Below, in pieces: positions 7,946 to 15,272 of a stretch of DNA of 64,000 nt. The notes under the pieces were generated by a model. The model did not search any database, had not been told where the DNA came from, and saw only the letters and a list, made by a program, of their open reading frames with translations. Location: assembly GCA_964580105.1 (NCBI GenBank), contig CAZOJJ010000012.1, forward strand, positions 4,256 through 68,255. Reading direction: 5' to 3'. The translations under genes and the position numbers were made by a program. Each line of letters begins with the position of its first letter. Within the stretch, counting starts at the first letter, position 1. The DNA comes from CAZOJJ01 sp964580105. Its GTDB lineage: Bacteria > Bacteroidota > Rhodothermia > Rhodothermales > Rubricoccaceae.

Positions 7946-8055
7946 CGTCCCGCATGGTCCCCCGTTCCCAAAACCCGGCCCGGCTGCATCGACGCACTGC
8001 TACGCCCCGGCACTCCCGCCGCCCGCGCTGCTTCCCCGCTAAGCCTCCCGTGACC

Positions 8056-9021
8056 ATGCGTGCGCCCCTCGCCCGAGCGCTCTCGCTCCTGCTCTTCCTG
8101 GCTCTGGCCCTGCCCGCCTCGGCGCAGTCGAGCGGCTCCTCGTTCGCCCTGCTGACGCTGGAGCCCTCCGCCCGCGCCTCCGCCCTGGCCGGGGCGGCCG
8201 GCGCGCTGGAGAGCGACGACCCCACGGCCACGCTCTACAACCCGGCGCTCCTGACCGAGGCGATGGACGGGGGCCTCTCGCTGAGCTACCTCAACCACCT
8301 CGCCGACGTCAACGCGGGCTTCGCCTCGTACGGCCGCCGGATCGGCGGCTGGGGCACGTTCGTCGCCAGCCTGCGCTACCTCTCCTACGGCGAGTTCGAG
8401 CGGGCCGACGAGCACGGCGTCCGCGACGGCTCCTCGTTCGGCGCGGGCGAGGCGGCCCTGACGCTCTCCTACGCACGGGAACTGATGCCGAACCTCCGGG
8501 GCGGCGCCTCCATCCACGCCGCCTTCGCCTCCATCGACGACGCGGGCGCGCAGGCCCTCGCGGCCGACCTCGGCGTGCTCTACTCGTTTCCGAGCCAGCA
8601 GATCGGCGTCAGCGCGTCGGTCCACCACCTCGGCGTGGCGCTCTCCTCGCTCGGCGAAACCGGCGACGCGCTCCCGTTCGACCTCCGCGTCGGCGTCTCG
8701 AAGGCGCTCCGCCACATCCCGCTCACACTCTCGGTGATGGGCTACAACCTCGACTCGTACGACGGCGAGGGGTCCGTGCTCGACGAGGCGCTGCGCCACG
8801 TCTCCATCGGCGGCGAACTCCGGTTCGGCGAGCCCGTCCGCGTCCGCGTCGGCTACAACCCGCGCGTGCACGAGGCACTGGCGACGGGCGAGCGGCTCGA
8901 CCTCGCGGGTGTCAGCGCCGGCTTCGGCCTGCAGATCAGCCGGATCGCGTTCGACTACGCGTTCAACTCGTGGAGCCAGGTGGGCGGTCTCCACCAGCTC
9001 TCGGTGCGGACCCGGCTCTGA
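8056..9021 (+). CDS. porQ: Type IX secretion system protein PorQ
   Basis: Outer-membrane beta-barrel of the PorV/PorQ group; PorQ acts with PorZ at the surface in the T9SS of Bacteroidota. The 321-residue product has a signal peptide (1-23, cut after ASA) and then the family pattern: TLEPSARASALAGAAGALESDDPTA, LYNPALL, LSLSYLNHLADVNAGFASYGR, GTFVASLRYLSYGEFERADEHG, PFDLRVGVSKALRHIPLTLSV and a C-terminal strand ending SVRTRL. The ATG at 8056 directly precedes a signal peptide. No porZ is adjacent. The three T9SS-sorted proteins in this window are plausible clients. A 17-bp tandem array begins at its stop codon. Confidence 0.85.
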   Translation: MRAPLARALSLLLFLALALPASAQSSGSSFALLTLEPSARASALAGAAGALESDDPTATLYNPALLTEAMDGGLSLSYLNHLADVNAGFASYGRRIGGWGTFVASLRYLSYGEFERADEHGVRDGSSFGAGEAALTLSYARELMPNLRGGASIHAAFASIDDAGAQALAADLGVLYSFPSQQIGVSASVHHLGVALSSLGETGDALPFDLRVGVSKALRHIPLTLSVMGYNLDSYDGEGSVLDEALRHVSIGGELRFGEPVRVRVGYNPRVHEALATGERLDLAGVSAGFGLQISRIAFDYAFNSWSQVGGLHQLSVRTRL

Positions 9022-9102
9022 GGCCGCCGTTTCGGGAAGGCCGCCGTTTCGGGAAGGCCGCCGTTTCGGGAAGGCCGCCGTTTCGGGAAGGCCGCCGTTT
9101 CG
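9021..9102. repeat. tandem array, about 4.8 x 17 bp, starting at the porQ stop codon
   Basis: Four exact copies of aggccgccgtttcggga and a 14-bp fifth copy. The first base of copy 1 is the last base of the porQ TGA (9019-9021), so the array begins at the stop codon. It fills most of the gap to the next gene at 9173. Confidence 0.98.
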
Positions 9103-9172
9103 AGGCGGATCGGTAGATTGGGCGGATGGAACGGCATCTGCTGTCCCTCCCCCCGTCCCAGCTCCTCCTGCC

Positions 9173-9682
9173 ATGCGCCTCTTCGCCGCCTTCCCCCTCC
9201 TGCTCCTGGTTCTCGCCGCCGGATGCGGCACGCCCCGCCCCGTCACCGGCGGCGTGGGTTCGTCCAGCCGCACGCCGGCACCCGAGATGGCCGACGTGAC
9301 CGTGGGCGAGACGTTCTCGATGGAGCGCGGATCGTCCGTCGAGTTGGACGGCCGCCGTCTCCGTTTCGATGCGGTCTACGAAGACAGCCGCTGCCCCGAG
9401 GGTACGACGTGCGTCTGGGAAGGCCGGGCCGTCGTCGGCCTCACGCTCGCGGCCGACAACCAGATCCGCGAGGTCCGCCTGGAGATCCCCGGTTTCGTGG
9501 ATGAGGAGGACGCGCCGCAGCCCTCGCAGCGGACGGAGCACGGCGGCTACACCTTCACCATCCTCGCCCTGGACCCCTACCCCGGCACGGCCGAGGCGGG
9601 CGGGGCGCCGGTGGTCACGCTGACCGTGGCGCGCGCGCAGGGCGACGCCCCCAGCCCCGACGCTTCTTCGAGCGACGGTTAA
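9173..9682 (+). CDS. Putative lipoprotein of unknown function
   Basis: A 169-residue predicted lipoprotein: signal peptide 1-17 with lipobox LAAGC, so it should be anchored to a membrane on the periplasmic side or outer leaflet. The mature part is a small beta-rich domain with VTVGETFSMERGSSVEL, RLRFDAVYEDSRCPEGTTCVWEGRAVVGL and GYTFTILALDPYP. The paired-cysteine motif (RCPEG-TCVWEG) recurs in small secreted proteins of several phyla without known function. The tail (SPDASSSDG) is low complexity. Its stop codon TAA at 9680-9682 lies inside copy 1 of an 18-bp tandem array shared with the convergent recombinase gene. Confidence 0.75.
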   Translation: MRLFAAFPLLLLVLAAGCGTPRPVTGGVGSSSRTPAPEMADVTVGETFSMERGSSVELDGRRLRFDAVYEDSRCPEGTTCVWEGRAVVGLTLAADNQIREVRLEIPGFVDEEDAPQPSQRTEHGGYTFTILALDPYPGTAEAGGAPVVTLTVARAQGDAPSPDASSSDG

Positions 9683-9723
9683 CCCTGGAGCGACGGTTAA
9701 CCCTGGAGCGACGGTTAACCCTG
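9670..9723. repeat. tandem array, 3 x 18 bp, holding the stop codons of two convergent genes
   Basis: Three exact copies of gagcgacggttaaccctg. The GTTAAC palindrome in each unit gives TAA on both strands. TAA at 9680-9682 in copy 1 ends the lipoprotein gene (plus), and TAA at 9717-9715 in copy 3 ends the recombinase gene (minus). The two coding ends are therefore copies of the same sequence. Confidence 0.98.
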
Positions 9724-10647
9724 CGCCTCGGGCTTCCGCTTGAGGAGGCCCTGCTTGCGGAAGTAGATCATCGTCGTGTCGAGCGTGCCGTGGCGCATCC
9801 GCTGGCGGACCTCTTCGAGCGGCTTCCCGTCGTTGAGCCAGATGAGCGCAGCGGTGTGCGTGAGCGAGTGCGGGCTGATGCCGGGCCGCTTGAGCCCGGC
9901 CGCCTTGAGGTGCGTGTTGACGCGGCTGCGGACCGTCCGCGTGTTGAGCCGCGCACCGTCCGAGCGGTGCCCGTGGCTGACGAACAACGGGTCGGTCGGA
10001 TGCAGCCGGCCGCGGGCGTCGAGGTAGGCCTGGAGGGCCTCGGCGGCGGGCGGATCCAGCGGCACCTGCTGGTCCTTCGTCGTGTGGCCCTTGCCCTGGA
10101 CGCGGAGAAACCAGCCGAGCAGGTTTCGTTCGAGGTCCTCGCAGTCGGCCCGGACGAGTTCGATCTCGCTCAGCCCGGCGTAGACCATCAGCGCCATCAG
10201 CGCGCGGTCCCGGAGGGCGATGAGGGCGCTCCCCTCGGCGGTCTCGAAGAGGCGCGCCACCTCCACCTCGGTGAGCACGCCGCGTGAGTGGGTTGACGGA
10301 CGGCGGTTGCCCTTGACCGCGCGGGCCGGGTTCTCGGCCAGCTCGCCCCGGCTCACGAGGTACTGGCAGAGCCGCCGCAGCGCCGTGAGGTAGGTCGAGA
10401 CCGAAACCTGGCTCAGCGCGCGCTCCTCCATGAGGTAGGTCTTATACCCCTCCACGTCGGCCTCGCGAAACTGGAACTGACCGCGCGTGCGGGCGACGTA
10501 GCGCTCGAACTCGTTCAGCGTCCGCCGGTACGTTCCCACCGTCTCCGGGCTCTTGCCCTCCAGGAACTCCGTCAGGAACCCCTCGATGCGCTGCTGCAGC
10601 TCGGTGAGGGAGAGGCGGAGGGGCGGACCGGAAGGGTCGAGGGGCAT
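9715..10647 (-). CDS. Tyrosine-recombinase (phage integrase) family protein lacking both catalytic arginines
   Basis: A 310-residue XerC/Tn916-integrase-like protein: SAM-like core-binding domain (about 13-105, SPETVGTYRRTLNEFERYV, VSTYLTALRRLCQYLV) and catalytic domain (about 122-300). The catalytic Lys (VQGKG, K186), His (SPHSL, H260), second His (MRHG, H286) and Tyr nucleophile (TTMIYF, Y295) are present. The first catalytic Arg (family GLR) is Ser160 (AGLSEIEL), and the HxxR Arg is Thr263 (HSLTHT). Loss of both arginines normally abolishes strand exchange, so it may be an inactive or repurposed DNA-binding protein. No neighbouring att-like repeat or cargo is seen. Its stop lies in the 18-bp array and its upstream side faces the 17-bp array at 10781. 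Confidence 0.88.
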   Translation of the reverse strand: MPLDPSGPPLRLSLTELQQRIEGFLTEFLEGKSPETVGTYRRTLNEFERYVARTRGQFQFREADVEGYKTYLMEERALSQVSVSTYLTALRRLCQYLVSRGELAENPARAVKGNRRPSTHSRGVLTEVEVARLFETAEGSALIALRDRALMALMVYAGLSEIELVRADCEDLERNLLGWFLRVQGKGHTTKDQQVPLDPPAAEALQAYLDARGRLHPTDPLFVSHGHRSDGARLNTRTVRSRVNTHLKAAGLKRPGISPHSLTHTAALIWLNDGKPLEEVRQRMRHGTLDTTMIYFRKQGLLKRKPEAQG

Positions 10648-10780
10648 GGATGCATAACGGCCATCGAGGGCGCGCAAGGTAGGCCCCGCCGCGCCATCCG
10701 CACAAGCCCATCGAGGCCCCGGGCTGGGCGGCACGGCCGCACCGAGCGGCGGGTTCGCCCCCTGCTTTCTCGCTGCTCGG

Positions 10781-10848
10781 AGAGCCTCAACGATCGGAGA
10801 GCCTCAACGATCGGAGAGCCTCAACGATCGGAGAGCCTCAACGATCGG
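10781..10848. repeat. tandem array, at least 4 x 17 bp, running into an assembly gap
   Basis: Four exact copies of agagcctcaacgatcgg, 134 bp upstream of the recombinase start, ending at a 100-N gap. Unlike most arrays here, the unit on the other side of the gap is different, so the missing stretch must hold the junction of two arrays. Confidence 0.97.
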
Positions 10849-10948
10849 NNNNNNNNNNNNNNNNNNNNNNNNNNNNNNNNNNNNNNNNNNNNNNNNNNNN
10901 NNNNNNNNNNNNNNNNNNNNNNNNNNNNNNNNNNNNNNNNNNNNNNNN
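10849..10948. other. assembly gap (100 N placeholder)
   Basis: Exactly 100 N between two different tandem arrays (17-bp units on the left, 15-bp units on the right). True length and content are unknown. Confidence 1.
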
Positions 10949-10993
10949 TCAGAACAGCTCGCTTCAGAACAGCTCGCTTCAGAACAGCTCGCT
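10949..10993. repeat. tandem array, at least 3 x 15 bp, unit encodes SELF-stop of the E2 gene
   Basis: Three exact copies of tcagaacagctcgct. Read on the minus strand each copy is S-E-L-F-stop. The copy at 10979-10993 is the real C-terminus and stop of the E2 acyltransferase, and the other two repeat it downstream up to the gap. Confidence 0.98.
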
Positions 10994-12913
10994 GTCGGCG
11001 TGGATGCCCTCCAGGCGTTCCCGATAGGCACGCAGGAAGCTGGCCGCCATCGCACCGTCGATGATGCGGTGGTCGTACGAGAGCGAGACGTACATCATGT
11101 GCCGGACGGCGATGACGTCGCCCAGCGCGGGGTCCTCGACGACGACGGGGCGCTTGACGATGGCGCCGGGCGAGAGGATGGCCACCTGCGGCTGGTTGAT
11201 GATGGGCGTGCCCATCAGCGAGCCGAGGCTGCCCACGTTGGTGATGGTGAACGTACCGCCCTGAAGCTCGTCGGGGAGCAGCTGCTTCGAGCGCGCCCGC
11301 TCGGCGAGGTCGGCCACGGTATGCGCGAGGCCGGTGAGGTTCTGCTGCCCCGCGTTCCGCACGATGGGCACGAGCAGCCCCTTCTTCCCGATGGCGACGG
11401 CGATGCCGATGTGGAAGTCCTTCTTGACGACGATCCGCGTGCCCTCGACCGAGCTGTTCAGGAGCGGGTGCTCGCGGAGCGGCTCGATGGCGCCGAGGAT
11501 GAAGTAGGGCGTGAACGTGAGCTTGGTGCCCTCGCGCTGCTCGAAGGCCGCCTTGTGCCGCTCGCGGTGCTTCACGATGCCCGTCATGTCGACCTCCGTA
11601 AAGGAGGTGACGTGGGCGCTCGTCGCCTTCGAGCGCGTCATGTGCTCGGAGATCAGCTGCCGCATCCGGTCCATCTCGATGACCTCGGTGCGGTCGCCGG
11701 CGGTGCTCGCCGCCGGAGCGACCTTGGGGGCGGCCTTCGGAGCCGAGGGCTGGGCCGGGCGCGGCGGAGCCGGGCGTGCTTCGGGCTGCGGGGCCGGCTG
11801 AGCGGGTGCGGGCTCCGCGGCGGGCGGGGCCGTCGGCCGGGCGACGGCGGGCTGGCTGCCGCGCAGTTCCAGGTAGGCCAGCACGTCCTGCTTGGTGACG
11901 CGGCCCTCGGCGCCGGTGCCCTCGATCCGCTCCAGCTCCTGGAGGGAGAGGCCCTCCGTCTCGGCGATGGACCGGACGAGCGGCGAGTAGAACCGGCCGC
12001 TGTCGCTCCGGCGCGGGATCGGACCGGCCTCGCCGGCCCCGGCGGGCGCCGGCTCGCCCCGCGTCGCCCCGTCGCCCGCGACGGCCTCGCCGTAGCCCTG
12101 CTCGGCGGGCTCGGACGCCCCGGCAGGCGCGGCGGGTGGTGCCGGGCTCGGGGCCGCGGCCCCCTCCCCCGTAGCGATCACGGCGATGGGCGTGCCGACC
12201 TCGACGGTCTCGCCCTCCGGAACGAGGATCTCGACGAGCACGCCGGCCGCCGGGCTCGGCACCTCGGAGTCCACCTTGTCGGTCGAGATCTCCAGGAGCG
12301 TCTCGTCCTGCTCGACCTCGTCGCCGACGGCCTTGCTCCAGGAGAGGACCGTGCCCTCCATGACCGACTCGCCCATCTTCGGCATGACGACCTCGACGCG
12401 GTTGGCGGCGGGGGCGTCGCCGGTGGGCATGCCGTCGCCCGTGGGGGGCGTGGCGCCGCGCGCGGCCTCGGTGGGGACCGCGTCGGCGGGGAGCATCGTG
12501 CCCTCCGCGGCCTCCTCGCGGGGCCGCATGATCGGCTCGGCCGGCTTCGCCAGCGACTCTTCGGCGGGCTCTTCGCCTACCGGCTCCTGCACGTCGAGCG
12601 GCGTCGCCGCCTCTTCGACGGCCCCGGCGTCGGCGGGTCCGCCCTGGCCACCGGCCTCCACCGGCGCGTTCACGTCGGTCTCGATCACGGCGATGGGGGT
12701 GCCAACCTCGACGGTATCGCCCTCCTGGACGAGGATTTCGACGAGGCGGCCTGCGTTGGGCGCGGGCACCTCGGAGTCCACCTTGTCGGTCGAGATCTCC
12801 AGGAGCGTCTCGTCCTGCTCGATCTCGTCGCCGACCTGCTTCTTCCACTCGAGGACGGTGCCTTCCATGACGCTTTCGCCCATTTTGGGCATGACGACAT
12901 CGACGCGGGCCAT
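10979..12913 (-). CDS. 2-oxo acid dehydrogenase E2 dihydrolipoamide acyltransferase, two lipoyl domains
   Basis: Core acyltransferase of a 2-oxo acid dehydrogenase complex (cytoplasm), moving acyl groups from lipoyl arms to CoA. In the 644 residues there are two lipoyl domains (about 2-78 and 172-248), each with TDKVDSE and the lipoylated lysines K44 and K213. They are separated by Ala/Pro/Glu-rich linkers. A peripheral E1/E3-binding domain follows (FYSPLVRSIAETEGLSLQELERIEGTGAEGRVTKQDVLAYL). The C-terminal catalytic domain has SYDHRIIDG. MPKMGESVMEGT resembles branched-chain and 2-oxoglutarate E2s, but the substrate cannot be fixed without E1, which is not in the window. A promoter-like box lies 36 nt upstream. 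Confidence 0.93.
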   Translation of the reverse strand: MARVDVVMPKMGESVMEGTVLEWKKQVGDEIEQDETLLEISTDKVDSEVPAPNAGRLVEILVQEGDTVEVGTPIAVIETDVNAPVEAGGQGGPADAGAVEEAATPLDVQEPVGEEPAEESLAKPAEPIMRPREEAAEGTMLPADAVPTEAARGATPPTGDGMPTGDAPAANRVEVVMPKMGESVMEGTVLSWSKAVGDEVEQDETLLEISTDKVDSEVPSPAAGVLVEILVPEGETVEVGTPIAVIATGEGAAAPSPAPPAAPAGASEPAEQGYGEAVAGDGATRGEPAPAGAGEAGPIPRRSDSGRFYSPLVRSIAETEGLSLQELERIEGTGAEGRVTKQDVLAYLELRGSQPAVARPTAPPAAEPAPAQPAPQPEARPAPPRPAQPSAPKAAPKVAPAASTAGDRTEVIEMDRMRQLISEHMTRSKATSAHVTSFTEVDMTGIVKHRERHKAAFEQREGTKLTFTPYFILGAIEPLREHPLLNSSVEGTRIVVKKDFHIGIAVAIGKKGLLVPIVRNAGQQNLTGLAHTVADLAERARSKQLLPDELQGGTFTITNVGSLGSLMGTPIINQPQVAILSPGAIVKRPVVVEDPALGDVIAVRHMMYVSLSYDHRIIDGAMAASFLRAYRERLEGIHADSELF

Positions 12914-12948
12914 GAGATGCGGGGGTTGGGCTCAGAAGGGGCGGGGCC

Positions 12949-12956
12949 GAAATATA
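12949..12956 (-). promoter_or_regulatory. promoter-like -7 box TATATTTC upstream of the E2 gene
   Basis: Minus-strand TATATTTC, 36 nt before the ATG at 12913. It differs from the Bacteroidota TAnnTTTG box only in the last base. Confidence 0.5.
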
Positions 12957-13061
12957 CCGGCGGGGGCCACGGGCGGGCGCGCTTCGCGGTTGTTTCGCGC
13001 CCGGTGTCAACCCCCCGGCCCGGCGGGCGTTCCTCCCGCGGGGCGAGGCCGGGCGACCTCG

Positions 13062-13358
13062 TCACCGAGGGCGAAGCATCTTGACGACCTTGTTGTAGAC
13101 GCCCATCGTCAGAATCGCCGGCGGCCACATTCCGACGAACCGGCTGGCCTCGCGGCGACCGGTGAGCGCCAGCACCAGCGAGAGCCCCATCGCCCCGAAC
13201 GCGGCGAAGAGGAACACGTCCGACGGGAGCTTCGCCGTCTGCTGCTCGATGACGCGCGTGAGCGAGCCTTCGGCGTGCTCCGCGCGCACCACGGGCGTCG
13301 GCTCGTAGACGCGCTCGGACTTGGCGCTGGCGGGGTTCACGTCCGGATCGTCCGGCAT
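13062..13358 (-). CDS. Small membrane protein of unknown function (98 aa)
   Basis: A 98-residue protein with a polar N-terminus (1-48, MPDDPDVNPASAKSERVYEPT, then TRVIEQQTAKLPSD) and two short hydrophobic segments (about 49-65, VFLFAAFGAMGLSLVLAL, and 73-90, FVGMWPPAILTMGVYNKVV), ending KMLRPR. The positive end suggests both termini face the cytoplasm. I do not recognise a family. It is upstream of the E2 gene on the same strand, about 150 bp away, and divergent from the gene at 13663. Confidence 0.65.
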   Translation of the reverse strand: MPDDPDVNPASAKSERVYEPTPVVRAEHAEGSLTRVIEQQTAKLPSDVFLFAAFGAMGLSLVLALTGRREASRFVGMWPPAILTMGVYNKVVKMLRPR

Positions 13359-13419
13359 GGGTGCCCGGGAAAGAGAGGCGAGAGGGGCCGGCGGGAACGG
13401 CACGGAATCCGGGGCTGTT

Positions 13420-13650
13420 CCGCGAACGAACGAATCCGCGAACGAACGAATCCGCGAACGAACGAATCCGCGAACGAACGAATCCGCGANNNNNNNNNNN
13501 NNNNNNNNNNNNNNNNNNNNNNNNNNNNNNNNNNNNNNNNNNNNNNNNNNNNNNNNNNNNNNNNNNNNNNNNNNNNNNNNNNNNNNNNNTCCGCGAACGA
13601 ACGAATCCGCGAACGAACGAATCCGCGAACGAACGAATCCGCGAACGAAC
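13420..13650. repeat. tandem array of 16-bp units interrupted by an assembly gap, in a divergent promoter region
   Basis: Four exact copies of ccgcgaacgaacgaat plus 6 bp before the gap, and three copies plus 12 bp after it. The 55 nt immediately left of the gap (13435-13489) and right of it (13590-13644) are identical. The unit itself contains cgaa three times. The array fills nearly all of the 304-bp space between the starts of the 98-aa gene and the gene at 13663, so any promoters for both genes must lie in or next to it. Confidence 0.97.
13490..13589. other. assembly gap (100 N placeholder)
   Basis: Exactly 100 N inside the 16-bp array, flanked by identical 55-mers. If the flanks are one shared 55-mer, the array is about 4.75 copies long. 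Confidence 1.
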
Positions 13651-13662
13651 CGAAGACCAGGC

Positions 13663-14271
13663 GTGAGCGAACCGACCCGAAACCGAGACGACCGAGCGAG
13701 CCGGATCACCCTCGCCTCGGAGGGCGCCGGCCCTCTCCTCCAGCGCGACTACTGGGCCGTCGTCCGCGCGTGCCGGCACCCGGCGGAGGGCGTGGCCGCC
13801 CTGGTGCGCGAGCGCTTCCCCGATTTCCCGCCGGAAGAGCTGGTGACGTTCCGCCGCACCGACACCCACGGGGGCCCCCTGGAGGTGGGCGACGAGATGA
13901 AGGTGACGATCCGCATGGCGGGCACGACGGCCGTCCGCGTGGTCCACGCCGACGCCCACAGCGTCACGCTCGCCACGGTCGCCGGGCACCCCGAGGCGGG
14001 CCGGATCACCTTCGGCGCCTACCCCAACGCACGCGGCGACGTCGTCTTCCACATCCGCAGCCGCGCCCGTTCGAGCTCGGCCGACCGTCTCGTCGGCTTC
14101 CTCGCCGCCGGCGAGGCGATGCAAACGAACACGTGGACCGACTTCATCGACTGCCTCGCGCACACGGTCGGGGACGGGGTGATCGGCCCCATCCACGCGG
14201 AGACGCAGGAGGTGGACGAGCGGGACGACGACGCCGAGACGCCCACGTTCATCGCGCGGGGGGACGGATGA
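13663..14271 (+). CDS. Conserved hypothetical protein upstream of and overlapping a DUF1990 gene
   Basis: A 202-residue soluble protein, function unknown. The GTG at 13663 is chosen because upstream codons in this frame run through the tandem array. Notable stretches are LLQRDYWAVVRACRHPAEGVAALVRERFPDF, GGPLEVGDEMKVTIRMAGTTAVRVVHAD, VTLATVAGHPEAGRITFGAY, VFHIRSRARSSS and GEAMQTNTWTDFIDCLAHTVGDGV. The alternating beta-strand pattern resembles the SRPBCC/DUF1990-type lipid-binding folds, but this is inference. It overlaps the next gene by four bases (ATGA), so the two are translationally coupled and probably work together. Confidence 0.78.
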   Translation: MSEPTRNRDDRASRITLASEGAGPLLQRDYWAVVRACRHPAEGVAALVRERFPDFPPEELVTFRRTDTHGGPLEVGDEMKVTIRMAGTTAVRVVHADAHSVTLATVAGHPEAGRITFGAYPNARGDVVFHIRSRARSSSADRLVGFLAAGEAMQTNTWTDFIDCLAHTVGDGVIGPIHAETQEVDERDDDAETPTFIARGDG

Positions 14272-14978
14272 CCGAGTGGCGGATCGGACGGGGCTGGACC
14301 GACGCGGAGCTCGAGGCGCGCCTCGCGGAGCTGCCGGACCGGCCCCGCAACTTCTCCGATCCCATCGAGGCCCTGACGCTGGAGCGGGGGTGGCACCGGT
14401 ACTTCTCGGAGGCGGTCGTAGCGCGCGAGCGGGCCGGGCCGCCCGAGGCCGACGGCCCCTTCGAGCGCGGCTGTACGGCCGTGGCCGGCTATGCCTTCTC
14501 CGACCCCCGCATCGTCATCGCCCACTTCGACCCCGCCACGCCGCTCCTGGGCCGGCTGATGCTGCTGGAGCTGCGGGCGCTCCGCGTCCTGCACTACCTC
14601 GGCGCCGTCGTCGTCGGGGCCACGCGCTCGGAGGAGCGGGACGGGCAAACGGCCTTCGGCTACCGCTACGACACGCTGGAGGGCCACATCGAAACGGGCG
14701 TGGAGTGGTTCACGCTGACGAAGAACCACGCGACGGGCGAGGTCCGCTTCCGCATCGAGGCGGCGTGGCGGCCGGGTCCGTTCCCCAACTGGTGGAGCCG
14801 GGTCGGCTTCTCGTGGCTCGGGCCGTCGTACCAGAAGAAGTGGCACCGCCGCGCGCACGTCTTCCTGGCACGGCTCATGCGCGTGCCCGCCCCCGAGCCC
14901 CCGACGTCCGGCGACGGCCGCCTCGCCCACACCGACCCGGAGGTCACCTTCCGGCGCTTTCGCGCCCACCGGGGCTGA
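14268..14978 (+). CDS. DUF1990-family protein
   Basis: A 236-residue protein with the DUF1990 pattern: an N-terminal segment (WTDAELEARLAELPDRPRNFSDP), a central VVVGATRSEERDGQTAFGYRYDTLEGHIETGVEWFTLTKN block and the C-terminal FRIEAAWRPGPFPNWWSRVGFSWLGPSYQKKWHRRAHVFL block. The family is predicted to have a hydrophobic-cavity fold, and no reaction is known. It starts in an ATGA overlap with the preceding gene. Its TGA stop at 14976-14978 lies inside copy 1 of an 18-bp tandem array, so HRG-stop is repeated downstream. Confidence 0.8.
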   Translation: MTEWRIGRGWTDAELEARLAELPDRPRNFSDPIEALTLERGWHRYFSEAVVARERAGPPEADGPFERGCTAVAGYAFSDPRIVIAHFDPATPLLGRLMLLELRALRVLHYLGAVVVGATRSEERDGQTAFGYRYDTLEGHIETGVEWFTLTKNHATGEVRFRIEAAWRPGPFPNWWSRVGFSWLGPSYQKKWHRRAHVFLARLMRVPAPEPPTSGDGRLAHTDPEVTFRRFRAHRG

Positions 14979-15178
14979 GACCCGAGCCGGGGCTGAGACC
15001 CGAGCCGGGGCTGAGACCCGAGCNNNNNNNNNNNNNNNNNNNNNNNNNNNNNNNNNNNNNNNNNNNNNNNNNNNNNNNNNNNNNNNNNNNNNNNNNNNNN
15101 NNNNNNNNNNNNNNNNNNNNNNNCCGGGGCTGAGACCCGAGCCGGGGCTGAGACCCGAGCCGGGGCTGAGACCCGAGC
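14969..15178. repeat. tandem array of 18-bp units across the DUF1990 stop codon, interrupted by an assembly gap
   Basis: Three exact copies of ccggggctgagacccgag on each side of the gap. TGA of the DUF1990 gene is in the first copy. The 55 nt left (14969-15023) and right (15124-15178) of the gap are identical, so the true array may be as short as three copies or considerably longer. Confidence 0.97.
15024..15123. other. assembly gap (100 N placeholder)
   Basis: Exactly 100 N inside the 18-bp array, with identical 55-mers on both sides. Confidence 1.
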
Positions 15179-15210
15179 GTGCGTTCCCCGCACGACGGCA
15201 GAGAAGTGGC

Positions 15211-15244
15211 GCGCCCGGCCCCTCCACCACAGAGGGCCGGGCGC
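15211..15244 (-). terminator. hairpin between convergent DUF1990 and cytochrome c genes
   Basis: Inverted repeat GCGCCCGGCCC (15211-15221) / GGGCCGGGCGC (15234-15244) with a 12-nt loop, 28 bp past the cytochrome stop. It has no clear T-tract on either side and may serve both converging genes. Confidence 0.55.
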
Positions 15245-15272
15245 ACCGACCTGAGTCCCGCAAAATGCGACC

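Noticed and set aside
9715..10993. An integrative element built around the recombinase
   Set aside because: No cargo, att-like long repeats or tRNA target are seen, and the recombinase lacks its catalytic arginines; the adjacent arrays have unrelated units.
13420..13650. Open frames through the arrays giving repeated peptides such as NERIRERTNP or HPGSRHPGSR
   Set aside because: They arise because the unit lacks stops in some frames; no start, ribosome site or family features support coding.
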